This document shows, one piece after another, positions 27,819 through 37,139 of a DNA stretch of 64,000 nucleotides. The DNA comes from Prevotella communis (GTDB lineage: Bacteria > Bacteroidota > Bacteroidia > Bacteroidales > Bacteroidaceae), in the NCBI RefSeq assembly GCF_022024175.1, contig NZ_CP091794.1, forward strand, positions 1,860,001 through 1,924,000, read 5' to 3'. The translations under genes were made by a program, and so were the position numbers. Under the pieces are notes generated by a model that had not been told where the DNA came from, made no database searches, and saw nothing but the letters and a program-made list of their open reading frames with translations. The first letter of the stretch is position 1, and each line of letters starts with the position of its first letter.

Positions 27819-30800
27819 ATGAACAAAAAGAATCTTAAGAAGGTGCTCGTACTCGGTTCGGGCGCACTTAAAATCGGACAGGCAGGTGAGTTCGACTACT
27901 CAGGCTCACAGGCACTGAAAGCCCTGCGTGAAGAGGGCATCAAGAGCGTGTTGGTAAACCCAAACATTGCCACCATCCAGACCTCGGAAGGTATTGCCGA
28001 CCAAGTGTATTTCCAACCGGTTAATGCGCATTTCGTCACGGAAATCATCAAGAAGGAACGTCCTGATGGCATCCTCTTGGCTTTTGGCGGACAGACAGCC
28101 CTGAACTGTGGTACAGAACTATATCTGAACGGTACGCTCAAGGAGTATGGCGTCCAGGTGCTGGGTACCAGCGTTGAGGCTATCATGGATACTGAAGACC
28201 GCGACCGTTTTGTGAAGAAACTCGACGAGATCAGTCTGAAGACGCCCGTAAGCCACGCCGTAGAGAATATGGAAGATGCGCTGAAGGCAGCCCACGAGAT
28301 AGGCTTCCCCATCATGATTCGCTCAGCTTATGCGCTGGGAGGACTGGGTTCTGGTATCTGTCCTGATGAGCAGGCCTTCAAGGAACTGGCTGAGTCGGCC
28401 TTCACCTTCGCACCCCAGATCCTGGTTGAAGAGAGCCTGAAGGGCTGGAAGGAGATTGAGTTCGAGTGCATCCGTGATGCCAACGACCGCTGCTTCACCG
28501 TGGCCTCTATGGAGAACTTCGACCCCCTGGGTATCCACACGGGCGAAAGTATCGTAGTGGCTCCTACTTGTTCATTGACCGAGGAACAGGTCAAGATGCT
28601 GCAGGAAATTACTATCAAGTGTGTGCGTCATCTGGGTATCGTGGGCGAGTGCAACATCCAGTTTGCTTTCAACGCTACGACCAACGACTATCGTATCATT
28701 GAGATCAACGCACGTCTGAGCCGTTCTTCAGCCTTGGCTTCAAAAGCTACGGGTTATCCGCTCGCTTTCGTAGCAGCTAAGATTGCGCTGGGCTATACCC
28801 TCGACCAGATTGGCGAGATGGGAACTACAAGTTCTGCATATGTTGCTCCCTCGCTCGACTATATGATATGCAAGATTCCCCGTTGGGACCTTACAAAGTT
28901 CGCTGGCGTCAGCCGTCAGATTGGCTCTTCAATGAAGTCTGTAGGTGAGATAATGAGTATCGGTCGCTCTTTCGAGGAGATGATACAGAAGGGCTTGCGC
29001 ATGATTGGTCAGGGCATGCATGGCTTCGTGGGCAACGACCACACCAAGTTCGACGACCTCGACAACGAGTTGGCTAACCCCACCGACCTGCGTATCTTCG
29101 CTATTGCCCAGGCTCTGGAAGAGGGCTATACCATTGAGCGCATCGAGGAACTGACCAAGATTGATGTATGGTTCCTTGAAAGACTGAAGCATATTGTAGA
29201 CCTGAAGCACGAGCTGCAGAAGTTCGATAAGCTGGAGGATCTCTCCGATGAACTGCTGCTTGAGGTGAAGCGTTGTGGCTTCTCAGACTTCCAGATTGCA
29301 CGCTTTGTTCTGAAGACCAAGTCAACCAATATGGAGAAGGAGAACCTTGAGGTGCGCAAGCTCCGCAAACAGCGTGGCATCATGCCTTCTGTGAAGCGCA
29401 TCCCCACAGTAGCCAGCGAACATCCTGAGCTCACCAACTATCTCTACTTCACCTATACCCACGTACCTGCCTTTGGCGACACCAAGGGCGAGAAATACAA
29501 GGTTGCCCACGACATCAACTATTACAATAACGAGAAATCCGTAGTTGTCTTAGGTTCAGGCGCTTACCGTATCGGTTCGAGTGTAGAGTTCGACTGGTGT
29601 TCGGTGAATGCCATCAACACCGCCCGTAAGTTGGGCTATAAGTCTATCATGATCAACTACAATCCCGAGACCGTATCTACCGACTACGATATGTGCGACC
29701 GTCTCTACTTCGATGAACTCTCGTTGGAGCGTGTGCTCGACGTGATGGATCTGGAGCAGCCTCGCGGTGTCATAGTCTCTGTAGGTGGTCAGATTCCCAA
29801 TAACCTCGCGATGAAACTCCACCGTCAGGGTGTTCCCGTACTCGGCACCTCTCCCGTAGATATCGACCGTGCCGAGAACCGCGACAAGTTCTCTGCTATG
29901 CTCGATAAGCTTGGTATCGACCAGCCCGCCTGGCGTGCGCTGACGAGCTTCGACGATGTGAAGGAGTTCGTTGACAAAGTGGGCTATCCCGTCCTTGTGC
30001 GTCCCTCATATGTGCTCTCTGGTGCTGCGATGAACGTATGCTATGACGAGGAAGAACTGCAACGCTTCCTGAATATGGCTACAGAGGTATCCAAGGAATT
30101 CCCCGTGGTGGTGTCTAAGTTCATGACTGAGACCAAGGAGATAGAGTTCGACGCCGTAGCCGACAAGGGCGAAGTGATTGAGTACGCGATCTCTGAGCAC
30201 GTGGAGTATGCCGGTGTGCACTCTGGCGATGCAACGATGGTGTTCCCTGCACAGCACATCTATTTCTCTACTATCCGTCAGATTAAGAAGATTGCCCATA
30301 AGATTGCAGCCGAACTCAACATCTCCGGTCCTTTCAATATCCAGTTCCTGGCAAAGAACCGCGAGGTGAAGGTCATTGAGTGTAACCTGCGTGCCTCCCG
30401 TTCGTTCCCCTTTGTTTCTAAGATTCTGAAACGCAACTTCATCGAGACGGCTACAAAGATTATGCTCGACGCCCCCTACCAGAAGCCCGAGAAGAGTGAA
30501 TTTGATATCGACCGCATCGGTGTCAAAGCTTCTCAGTTCTCGTTTGCCCGCCTGCAGAATGCCGACCCTGTCCTGGGTGTCGACATGAGTTCTACGGGTG
30601 AGGTTGGCTGTCTGGGCGACGACCTGAACGAGGCTCTCCTGAACAGTTTGATAGCAACTGGCTATTCTATTCCTAAGGATGCCGTGCTCATCTCTTCTGG
30701 TGGTGCCAAAGGCAAGGTTTCCCTTTTGGAACCCGCACAGCAGTTGGCCAAGAAGGGCTATACCATCTACGCCACCGCCGGCACCGCTAAGTTCTTCAAC

Positions 30801-31082
30801 GATAATGGCGTGAAGGCTATCACCGTAGCATGGCCCGATGAGGCTGGCGAGAACAATGTGATGGACCTCATTTCCCAGCACAAGGTGGGTCTGGTCATCA
30901 ACGTACCCAAGAACCACACCTCACGTGAGCTGACCAACGGTTATAAGATTCGTCGTGGCGCCATTGACCACAACATCCCCTTGATGACCAATGTACGTCT
31001 GGCAAAGGCCTTCATCGAAGCCTTCACCGCCATGAGTCTCGACGACATCAAGATAAAGTCTTGGCAGGAGTACAACAATTAA
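27819..31082 (+). CDS. carB: carbamoyl-phosphate synthase large subunit
   Basis: A 1087-aa enzyme that makes carbamoyl phosphate for pyrimidines and arginine. Two homologous ATP-grasp halves are seen: the first from VLVLGSGALKIGQAGEFDYS to about residue 400, the second from VVVLGSGAYRIGSSVEFDW (about 570) to about 940, joined by the oligomerization region. The C-terminal MGS-like domain (about 950-1075: VLISSGGAKGKV, ATAGTAKFFNDNG) binds allosteric effectors in the family. No carA lies in the window, and pheS follows after a separate promoter. Confidence 0.96.
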   Translation: MNKKNLKKVLVLGSGALKIGQAGEFDYSGSQALKALREEGIKSVLVNPNIATIQTSEGIADQVYFQPVNAHFVTEIIKKERPDGILLAFGGQTALNCGTELYLNGTLKEYGVQVLGTSVEAIMDTEDRDRFVKKLDEISLKTPVSHAVENMEDALKAAHEIGFPIMIRSAYALGGLGSGICPDEQAFKELAESAFTFAPQILVEESLKGWKEIEFECIRDANDRCFTVASMENFDPLGIHTGESIVVAPTCSLTEEQVKMLQEITIKCVRHLGIVGECNIQFAFNATTNDYRIIEINARLSRSSALASKATGYPLAFVAAKIALGYTLDQIGEMGTTSSAYVAPSLDYMICKIPRWDLTKFAGVSRQIGSSMKSVGEIMSIGRSFEEMIQKGLRMIGQGMHGFVGNDHTKFDDLDNELANPTDLRIFAIAQALEEGYTIERIEELTKIDVWFLERLKHIVDLKHELQKFDKLEDLSDELLLEVKRCGFSDFQIARFVLKTKSTNMEKENLEVRKLRKQRGIMPSVKRIPTVASEHPELTNYLYFTYTHVPAFGDTKGEKYKVAHDINYYNNEKSVVVLGSGAYRIGSSVEFDWCSVNAINTARKLGYKSIMINYNPETVSTDYDMCDRLYFDELSLERVLDVMDLEQPRGVIVSVGGQIPNNLAMKLHRQGVPVLGTSPVDIDRAENRDKFSAMLDKLGIDQPAWRALTSFDDVKEFVDKVGYPVLVRPSYVLSGAAMNVCYDEEELQRFLNMATEVSKEFPVVVSKFMTETKEIEFDAVADKGEVIEYAISEHVEYAGVHSGDATMVFPAQHIYFSTIRQIKKIAHKIAAELNISGPFNIQFLAKNREVKVIECNLRASRSFPFVSKILKRNFIETATKIMLDAPYQKPEKSEFDIDRIGVKASQFSFARLQNADPVLGVDMSSTGEVGCLGDDLNEALLNSLIATGYSIPKDAVLISSGGAKGKVSLLEPAQQLAKKGYTIYATAGTAKFFNDNGVKAITVAWPDEAGENNVMDLISQHKVGLVINVPKNHTSRELTNGYKIRRGAIDHNIPLMTNVRLAKAFIEAFTAMSLDDIKIKSWQEYNN

Positions 31083-31136
31083 CCTATGACATATGTAAGA
31101 CACATGGTTGACTAATTTGGACAGAGTCGTTGGACA

Positions 31137-31241
31137 CTGGACACTAAAAACAGAGATTTTCAAACTTTCTTTGCGTACATATATGTTCACGGTACGCGTA
31201 GAGGTTTGGAAATCTCTGTTTTTTTAGTTTCCCGTGTCCAG
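31137..31241 (+). terminator. long hairpin after carB
   Basis: A 20-bp stem (31146-31165 with 31204-31223, one G-U pair) closes a 38-nt loop that itself contains GCGTAC/GTACGC (31173-31178, 31192-31197). An outer 8-bp pair CTGGACAC/GTGTCCAG (31137-31144, 31234-31241) closes the whole. The right arm ends in seven T, so it can act as the carB terminator, but it is far larger than the other terminators here. TGGACAC is also tandemly repeated at 31131-31144. Confidence 0.75.
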
Positions 31242-31333
31242 CTCTCCATTCTGATTCTGATACTGCTTTTGTTGCATAATAGGAATTTTTTATCAACCGT
31301 CTGCACTTTTTGTGTATGCGGCAGTAAATTTTT

Positions 31334-31376
31334 CAATTATCAATTATCAATTTTCAATTAAATTAGTTACCTTTGC
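31334..31376 (+). promoter_or_regulatory. four-heptamer promoter of pheS
   Basis: Four heptamers CAATTAT, CAATTAT, CAATTTT, CAATTAA (31334-31361), then 6 bp, then the -7 box TACCTTTGC (31368-31376). The start codon is at 31403. Same layout as at 26020, 47170 and 49082. Confidence 0.85.
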
Positions 31377-31402
31377 ACACAAATTGCAATTTTATATATA
31401 AA

Positions 31403-32461
31403 ATGATACTTGAAAAGATAAACGAACTCCTTCAGCAGGTTGACTCGCTGGAGGCAAAGAATGCTGAGGAAGTAGAACAGCTCCGACTGAAGTACCTGAG
31501 TAAGAATGGTGAACTGAACGAGCTGATGAAGGACTTCCGCAACGTGCCCGCAGAACAGAAGAAAGAGGTGGGCATGAAAATCAACGAACTGAAACAGCGC
31601 ATCACAGACCGTATCAACGCCCTGCGCGAGGCATGCACCACACAGGAGTCTGGCGACGAAGCCATCGACCTGACACGCACGCCCTACCCCATCCAGTTGG
31701 GTACACGCCACCCCCTGACCATTGTGACCAACGAGATTATCGATATCTTCAGTCGCATGGGATTCGTGCTGGCCGACGGTCCCGAGGTAGAGGACGACCT
31801 GCATGTGTTCACCCGTATGAACTTTGCTGCCGATCACCCCGCACGCGATATGCAGGACACCTTCTTCGTATCGCAGCATCCCAATGATGTGACCAAGAAT
31901 ATTCTGCTCCGCTCACACACCAGTAGCGTACAGGCTCGTGTGATGGAGAACATGCATACTGAGGACGGCAAACTGACCGGTCCCATCCGCGTAATCTGTC
32001 CGGGTCGCGTTTATCGTAACGAGGCTATCACAGCCCGTGCCCACTGTTTCTTCCATCAGGTAGAGGGTCTGTATATCGACAAGAACGTGTCGTTTACCGA
32101 CCTGAAGCAGGTACTGCTGTCGTTTGCCCGCGAGATGTTTGGCGCCGACACAAAGATTCGTCTGCGCCCATCTTACTTCCCATTCACTGAGCCCAGCGCA
32201 GAGATGGATATCTCTTGCTTCATCTGCGGTGGCGAGGGTTGCGGTTTCTGTAAGCACACCGGATGGGTAGAGATTCTGGGTTGTGGTATGGTGGATCCTA
32301 ACGTACTGGAGCAATGCGGTATCGACTCTAAGGAGTATAGCGGCTATGCCTTCGGTATGGGTGTAGAGCGTATCACCAACCTGAAATATCGTGTATCAGA
32401 CCTCCGTATGTTCTCTGAGAACGATACCCGTTTCCTGGAAGAATTCCAAGCAGCTGACTAA
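31403..32461 (+). CDS. pheS: phenylalanine-tRNA ligase alpha subunit
   Basis: A 352-aa class II aminoacyl-tRNA synthetase subunit. The N-terminal coiled coil (about 1-80) binds tRNA; the catalytic core has motif 2 around HCFFHQVEGLYID and motif 3 GMGVERITNLKY. A cysteine-rich insertion CFICGGEGCGFCKHTGW near residue 280 may bind zinc and is seen in many bacterial PheS. The ATG at 31403 is used; a frame extension upstream would start inside the -7 box. pheT is not adjacent. Confidence 0.95.
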   Translation: MILEKINELLQQVDSLEAKNAEEVEQLRLKYLSKNGELNELMKDFRNVPAEQKKEVGMKINELKQRITDRINALREACTTQESGDEAIDLTRTPYPIQLGTRHPLTIVTNEIIDIFSRMGFVLADGPEVEDDLHVFTRMNFAADHPARDMQDTFFVSQHPNDVTKNILLRSHTSSVQARVMENMHTEDGKLTGPIRVICPGRVYRNEAITARAHCFFHQVEGLYIDKNVSFTDLKQVLLSFAREMFGADTKIRLRPSYFPFTEPSAEMDISCFICGGEGCGFCKHTGWVEILGCGMVDPNVLEQCGIDSKEYSGYAFGMGVERITNLKYRVSDLRMFSENDTRFLEEFQAAD

Positions 32462-32494
32462 TTTTAAAAACATAATTCTAAAACAAACAACGCT

Positions 32495-33937
32495 ATGTTA
32501 AAACCGTTAAACAAAAAATTCGCTCCTAAGAGCGTGATGCCTGAAAAGGTGATTCAGTTTGGTGAAGGTAACTTCCTTCGTGCTTTTGTAGATTGGATTA
32601 TCTGGAACATGGACCAGAAGACCAATTTCAATGGTAGTGTCGTAGTCGTTCAGCCCATCGAACGCGGTATGGTAGACTGGCTCAACGGTCAGGACTGTCT
32701 GTATCACGTCAATCTGCAGGGCCGTGAGAACGGTAAGCCCGTAAACACCCTGGAGCGCATCGACGTTATCAGTCGTGCCCTGAATCCCTACTCTCAGAAC
32801 GATGCCTTCATGGCACTGGCTGACCAGCCCGAGATTCGTTTTGTGATTTCTAATACCACGGAGGCCGGTATCGCTTTCGACCCCGCTTGTAAGTTGGACG
32901 ACAAACCCGCCAGCAGCTATCCCGGTAAACTGGTTCAGCTGTTGTACCGTCGTTACCAGACCTTCAACGGCGACCCCACCAAGGGACTTATCATCTTCCC
33001 ATGTGAGCTGATTTTCCTGAATGGTCACGTGCTGAAGGATTGCATCGAGAAATACATCGAGTTGTGGCAGTTGCCTGAGGGCTTCAAGAAATGGTTCGAG
33101 GAGTCTTGCGGCGTTTACGCTACCCTCGTAGACCGTATAGTTCCAGGCTTCCCCCGCAAGGAGATTGCTGAGATTCAGGAGAAGGTTGGCTATCGTGACA
33201 ACCTCGTTGTACAGGCCGAGAACTTCCACCTCTGGGTTATCGAGGCTCCAAAGGAAGTAGCTCAGGAGTTCCCTGCAGACAAGGCCGGACTGCACGTGCT
33301 GTTCGTTCCTTCAGAAGAGCCCTACCACAAGCGTAAGGTGACCCTGCTGAATGGTCCTCACACCGTATTGAGCCCTGTAGCTTATCTTAGTGGCGTGAAC
33401 ATCGTACGTGATGCTTGCAACCACGAGGTTATCGGAAAATATATCCACAAGGTACAGTTCGAGGAACTGATGCAGACACTCGACCTGCCTATGGACGAGC
33501 TGGAGAAGTTTGCCGGCGACGTGCTGGAGCGCTTCGACAACCCATTCGTAGATCATCAGGTTACCAGCATCATGCTGAACTCATTCCCCAAGTTCCAGGC
33601 TCGCGACCTTCCCGGAGTAAAGACCTATCTGGCTCGCAAGGGCGAACTGCCTAAGGGCTTGGTATTCGGTCTGGCTGCCATCATCACCTACTATAAGGGT
33701 GGCAAGCGTTTCGACGGTGCAGAAATCACACCTAACGACGACCAGAAGATTATGGACCTGCTGAAAGAGCTCTGGGCTACCGGTGATACTCAGAAGGTGA
33801 CCGACGGTGTGCTGGGTGCAGAGTTCATCTGGCAGGAAGACCTGAACAAGGTTGCTGGTCTGAACGCTATGGTAAAGCAGTTCCTTGACCTCATCCAGGC
33901 TAAGGGTATGCTGGAGGCTGTGAAGACAATCCTGTAA
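32495..33937 (+). CDS. uxaB: tagaturonate reductase (altronate oxidoreductase)
   Basis: A 480-aa NAD-dependent polyol dehydrogenase of the mannitol dehydrogenase family that interconverts tagaturonate and altronate in galacturonate breakdown. The N-terminal Rossmann motif IQFGEGNFLRAFVDW, the segment FVISNTTEAGIAFD, CELIFLNGHVL and the C-terminal catalytic-type KVTLLNGPHTVLSPVAYL fit UxaB. Fructuronate reductase is the main alternative. It fits with the pectate lyase at 7042. It lies 33 bp after pheS and ends at a shared terminator. Confidence 0.88.
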   Translation: MLKPLNKKFAPKSVMPEKVIQFGEGNFLRAFVDWIIWNMDQKTNFNGSVVVVQPIERGMVDWLNGQDCLYHVNLQGRENGKPVNTLERIDVISRALNPYSQNDAFMALADQPEIRFVISNTTEAGIAFDPACKLDDKPASSYPGKLVQLLYRRYQTFNGDPTKGLIIFPCELIFLNGHVLKDCIEKYIELWQLPEGFKKWFEESCGVYATLVDRIVPGFPRKEIAEIQEKVGYRDNLVVQAENFHLWVIEAPKEVAQEFPADKAGLHVLFVPSEEPYHKRKVTLLNGPHTVLSPVAYLSGVNIVRDACNHEVIGKYIHKVQFEELMQTLDLPMDELEKFAGDVLERFDNPFVDHQVTSIMLNSFPKFQARDLPGVKTYLARKGELPKGLVFGLAAIITYYKGGKRFDGAEITPNDDQKIMDLLKELWATGDTQKVTDGVLGAEFIWQEDLNKVAGLNAMVKQFLDLIQAKGMLEAVKTIL

Positions 33938-33958
33938 ACCTGATAAGGATCATAAAAC

Positions 33959-33993
33959 AAATAAGGCGCTTCGTTTTGAAGCGCCTTATTTTT
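33959..33993. terminator. terminator between uxaB and nqrF
   Basis: Perfect 14-bp arms 33959-33972 and 33978-33991 with a 5-nt loop, ending TATTTTT. It separates two convergent operons. Confidence 0.95.
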
Positions 33994-34008
33994 GTGTCTG
34001 TATTCTGG

Positions 34009-35271
34009 TTATCCACCGAAGTTATCGTACATGATACTCTCGGGATCTACGCCAAGCGAGTCGAGCATAGAGACAACGGCCTTTGACATAGGGCCAGGAC
34101 CGCACATATAGTACTCGATATCCTCGGGAGCCTCGTGGTCCTTCAGATAGGTCTCGTACATCACGTTGTGTACGAAGCCTGGAGTATACTTCACGCCAGC
34201 AGCATCGGCAGCAGGATCTGGACGGTCCAGAGCCAGATGGAAGTGGAAGTTGGGGAACTCCTTCTCCAGTCCGAGGAAGTCTTCCAGGTAGAACACCTCA
34301 TTGAGCGCACGGGCACCATAGAAGTAGTGCATCTCGCGATCGGTGGTGTGCAGCGTCTTCGTCATATGCATGATCTGTGCACGCAGAGGAGCCATACCGG
34401 CACCACCACCAACCCAGATCATCTCCTTCTTAGAGTCAAAGTGTGGGTGGAAGTCACCGAAGGGACCGCTCATAATCACCTTGTCGCCGGGTTTCAGCGA
34501 GAAGATATAAGATGAAGCGATACCAGGGTTCACATCCATGAAGCCACTACGGTCAGCCTTGAACGGAGGCGTAGCGATACGTACGGTCAACATGAACACG
34601 TCGCCCTCAGCAGGATAGTTGGCCATAGAGTAAGCACGGATGGTGTCCTCGGGGTTCTTACACTTGAGTGGGAACAAACCGAACTTCTCCCATGCGGGCA
34701 GATACTCGTCGCCAATCAGAGACTTGTCGAAGTCCTTATCGTAGTCGATGCAGTCAAACTTAGGAATACGGATCTGAGCGTAGGAACCAGGCAGGAAGTC
34801 CATGTGGGCACCAGCAGGCAGCTGTACCTTGAACTCCTTGATAAAGGTAGCCACGTTCTTGTTAGAGATAACGGTACACTCGTACTCCTTAACACCCAGG
34901 ATAGACTCGTCAACATGAATCTTCAGGTCGCCCTTCACCTTGCATTGGCAACCCAGGCGCCAGTGGTCCTTAATCTGCTTACGTGTGAAGTGAGGCTTCT
35001 CTGAATCCAGGATCTCGCCACCACCTTCAAGCACCTGAACCTTACATTGTCCGCAACTGGCCTTACCACCACAGGCAGAAGGCAGGAAGATGCCGTTCTC
35101 GTTGAGTGTAGCCATCAGGTTATTACCCTGAGGCACGTTGAGCACACGGTCACCATTCACGGTGATATTCACATTGCCGCTGGGCGATAGATATTTCTTC
35201 GCTACGAGCAGGATGATGACGATAGCGATGATCGTCACCAGGAAAACGATAATACTATTTACTATAAACAT
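34009..35271 (-). CDS. nqrF: Na+-NQR subunit F
   Basis: A 420-aa NADH-oxidizing subunit of the sodium-pumping NADH:quinone oxidoreductase. An N-terminal membrane helix (about 3-25) is followed by a 2Fe-2S ferredoxin domain with Cys67, 73, 76 and 108, then a ferredoxin-reductase-like FAD domain (AYSMANYP) and an NADH domain (VGGGAGMAPLRAQI, YYMCGPGPM). The end MYDNFGG is typical. Last gene of the operon. Confidence 0.97.
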   Translation of the reverse strand: MFIVNSIIVFLVTIIAIVIILLVAKKYLSPSGNVNITVNGDRVLNVPQGNNLMATLNENGIFLPSACGGKASCGQCKVQVLEGGGEILDSEKPHFTRKQIKDHWRLGCQCKVKGDLKIHVDESILGVKEYECTVISNKNVATFIKEFKVQLPAGAHMDFLPGSYAQIRIPKFDCIDYDKDFDKSLIGDEYLPAWEKFGLFPLKCKNPEDTIRAYSMANYPAEGDVFMLTVRIATPPFKADRSGFMDVNPGIASSYIFSLKPGDKVIMSGPFGDFHPHFDSKKEMIWVGGGAGMAPLRAQIMHMTKTLHTTDREMHYFYGARALNEVFYLEDFLGLEKEFPNFHFHLALDRPDPAADAAGVKYTPGFVHNVMYETYLKDHEAPEDIEYYMCGPGPMSKAVVSMLDSLGVDPESIMYDNFGG

Positions 35272-35285
35272 AACTGTCGCCCTCC

Positions 35286-35909
35286 TTAGATTTTAAGTCC
35301 ACTAAAACACATCATGGCCATAGCCATCAAACCCACAGTAATAAACGTGATGCCGAGGCCCTGCAGAGGCTTGGGCACGTCGCTATACTGCATCTTCTCA
35401 CGAATGGCACCCATAGCCACGATAGCCAGGGTCCAGCCAATACCGGAACCGAGCGCATAGACCACAGCGTCACCAATGCTGGTGATAGCCTTTGTCTCGC
35501 TGGGGTCCAGCAGGATGCGCTGCTGCATGAAGAGCGAGGCACCCATGATGGCGCAGTTTACGGCAATCAGAGGCAGGAAGATACCCAGGGCTGCATAGAG
35601 CGATGGTGAGTATTTCTCCACAATCATCTCGACCAACTGCACGATACCGGCGATAACGGCGATAAACAGGATGAACGAAAGATATGAGAGGTCCATACCG
35701 AAGATACCATTCTCAGAGAGCACCTTGGTCTGGAGCAGATAGTCAACAGGTACGGTAACAAACAGCACGAAGGTAACTGCCAGTCCCAGTCCCAATGAAG
35801 TCTTCACATTCTTCGAAACGGCAAGGAACGAACACATGCCCAGGAAGAAAGCAAAAATCATGTTGTCGACAAAAATCGAACGGAAGAATAATGATATTGC
35901 GTGTTCCAT
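35286..35909 (-). CDS. nqrE: Na+-NQR subunit E
   Basis: A 207-aa membrane subunit with six helices. Paralogous with NqrD, and with it forms the inner half-channel and holds an iron centre between the two. [22 protein letters not shown] is the conserved cysteine-bearing stretch. It starts 3 bp after nqrD and is followed by nqrF after 14 bp. Confidence 0.96.
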   Translation of the reverse strand: MEHAISLFFRSIFVDNMIFAFFLGMCSFLAVSKNVKTSLGLGLAVTFVLFVTVPVDYLLQTKVLSENGIFGMDLSYLSFILFIAVIAGIVQLVEMIVEKYSPSLYAALGIFLPLIAVNCAIMGASLFMQQRILLDPSETKAITSIGDAVVYALGSGIGWTLAIVAMGAIREKMQYSDVPKPLQGLGITFITVGLMAMAMMCFSGLKI

Positions 35910-35912
35910 AAT

Positions 35913-36521
35913 TTACTTCTCCTTATAAAAATAAGCACGGTGTACCCAGATAACGATTCCCACGAGGATCAGCGCCATGGCAGGCATCGTCATCATGCCG
36001 TTGTTAAAGTCCTTGCAATCAATAATCTGAAAGCCCAGCAGCGAACCGCGTCCGAAGAACTCACGAACGGCACCCACGATAATCAGAATCATGGCGTAGC
36101 CGATACCGTTGCCCACACCGTCGAGGAATGAAGGCCAGGGCTTGTTCTGCATGGCAAAAGCCTCCAGACGTCCCATCAGGATACAGTTGGTGATAATCAG
36201 ACCCACATAGACAGAGAGCTGTACGCTGACGTCATAGACAAAAGCCTTCAGAATCTGAGAAACGATAGTCACCAGAGCAGCCACAACAACCAACTGTACC
36301 ACGATACGGATACGAGTAGGAATGGTGTTACGCAAGATAGAGATAATCACGTTGGCAAAAGCCGTGATAACGGTTACAGCGAGACCCATCACAATGGCAG
36401 GCTTCAACTGACTGGTCACAGCAAGTGCCGAGCAGATACCCAACACCTGAACAAGTATCGGGTGGTCGAGGTTCAACGGATTGGTGAAAGCCTCTTTATT
36501 TTGCTTACTAAATAATGCCAT
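35913..36521 (-). CDS. nqrD: Na+-NQR subunit D
   Basis: A 202-aa membrane subunit, six helices, paralogue of NqrE. Seen: LVQVLGICSALAVTSQLKPA with the conserved cysteine, ITNCILMGRLEAFAMQNKPW, and GVGNGIGYAMILIIVGAVREF. Spacing to nqrC is 6 bp and to nqrE 3 bp. Confidence 0.96.
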   Translation of the reverse strand: MALFSKQNKEAFTNPLNLDHPILVQVLGICSALAVTSQLKPAIVMGLAVTVITAFANVIISILRNTIPTRIRIVVQLVVVAALVTIVSQILKAFVYDVSVQLSVYVGLIITNCILMGRLEAFAMQNKPWPSFLDGVGNGIGYAMILIIVGAVREFFGRGSLLGFQIIDCKDFNNGMMTMPAMALILVGIVIWVHRAYFYKEK

Positions 36522-36527
36522 AGTTCG

Positions 36528-37139
36528 TTAGTTCTTTAAAAAGTCCATATACTTGGCCAACTGGTCCTGCAGCATCTTGCTCACAGCTGTAGAGGTAACG
36601 GTAGCACCTGTCACGGCATCCACCGTTGTCTCGTCGTTGACAGCTTTCACAACGCTCAGGGCAATCGTTGAATCATCGCCATCGGCAAAGATCTTCTTGC
36701 CCTGGAACTTTGCCTGCCAATCGGCATTGTCCTTAATCTCAGCACCAAGTCCGGCAGTCTCGCTCTCGTGGTTGAAATAAGCACCATATACGGTGTTCTT
36801 GTCACTATCGATAGCCAGGAAGCAGCTGATGCCGCCCCACATGCCCTGACCCTTCAGGGGAAGCACGTATTTCACGTCGCCATTCTCGAGTGTGCAAACA
36901 TAAACATTCTGTGCCTCGTCGAAAGCCACAATCTTCTCGTAGGTAGCGTGTGCCTCTTCATCGCTCAGGCCACGCAGGTTCAGCGAGTTCAGGATCTGCT
37001 TCTCTGTGTCGAGTGCAACGTTAGCATCCTGCATGGGCTTCAGGGTCTGAGAGACGAAAGCCAACAGGAAGGCCACGATGACCACCATGATCGTACTATA
37101 TATAATAATGTACGTATTGGAATTTGTATTCAGTTTCAT
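36528..37139 (-). CDS. nqrC: Na+-NQR subunit C
   Basis: A 203-aa subunit with one N-terminal membrane helix and a periplasmic FMN_bind domain. AVTGATVTSTAV holds the threonine that carries covalent FMN in the family. It is shorter than Vibrio NqrC (~257 aa), as in other Bacteroidota. The ATG overlaps the end of nqrB by 4 bp. Confidence 0.96.
   Translation of the reverse strand: MKLNTNSNTYIIIYSTIMVVIVAFLLAFVSQTLKPMQDANVALDTEKQILNSLNLRGLSDEEAHATYEKIVAFDEAQNVYVCTLENGDVKYVLPLKGQGMWGGISCFLAIDSDKNTVYGAYFNHESETAGLGAEIKDNADWQAKFQGKKIFADGDDSTIALSVVKAVNDETTVDAVTGATVTSTAVSKMLQDQLAKYMDFLKN

Noticed and set aside
30006..30917. 303-codon frame opposite carB
   Set aside because: Opposite the conserved second half of carB; no domain.
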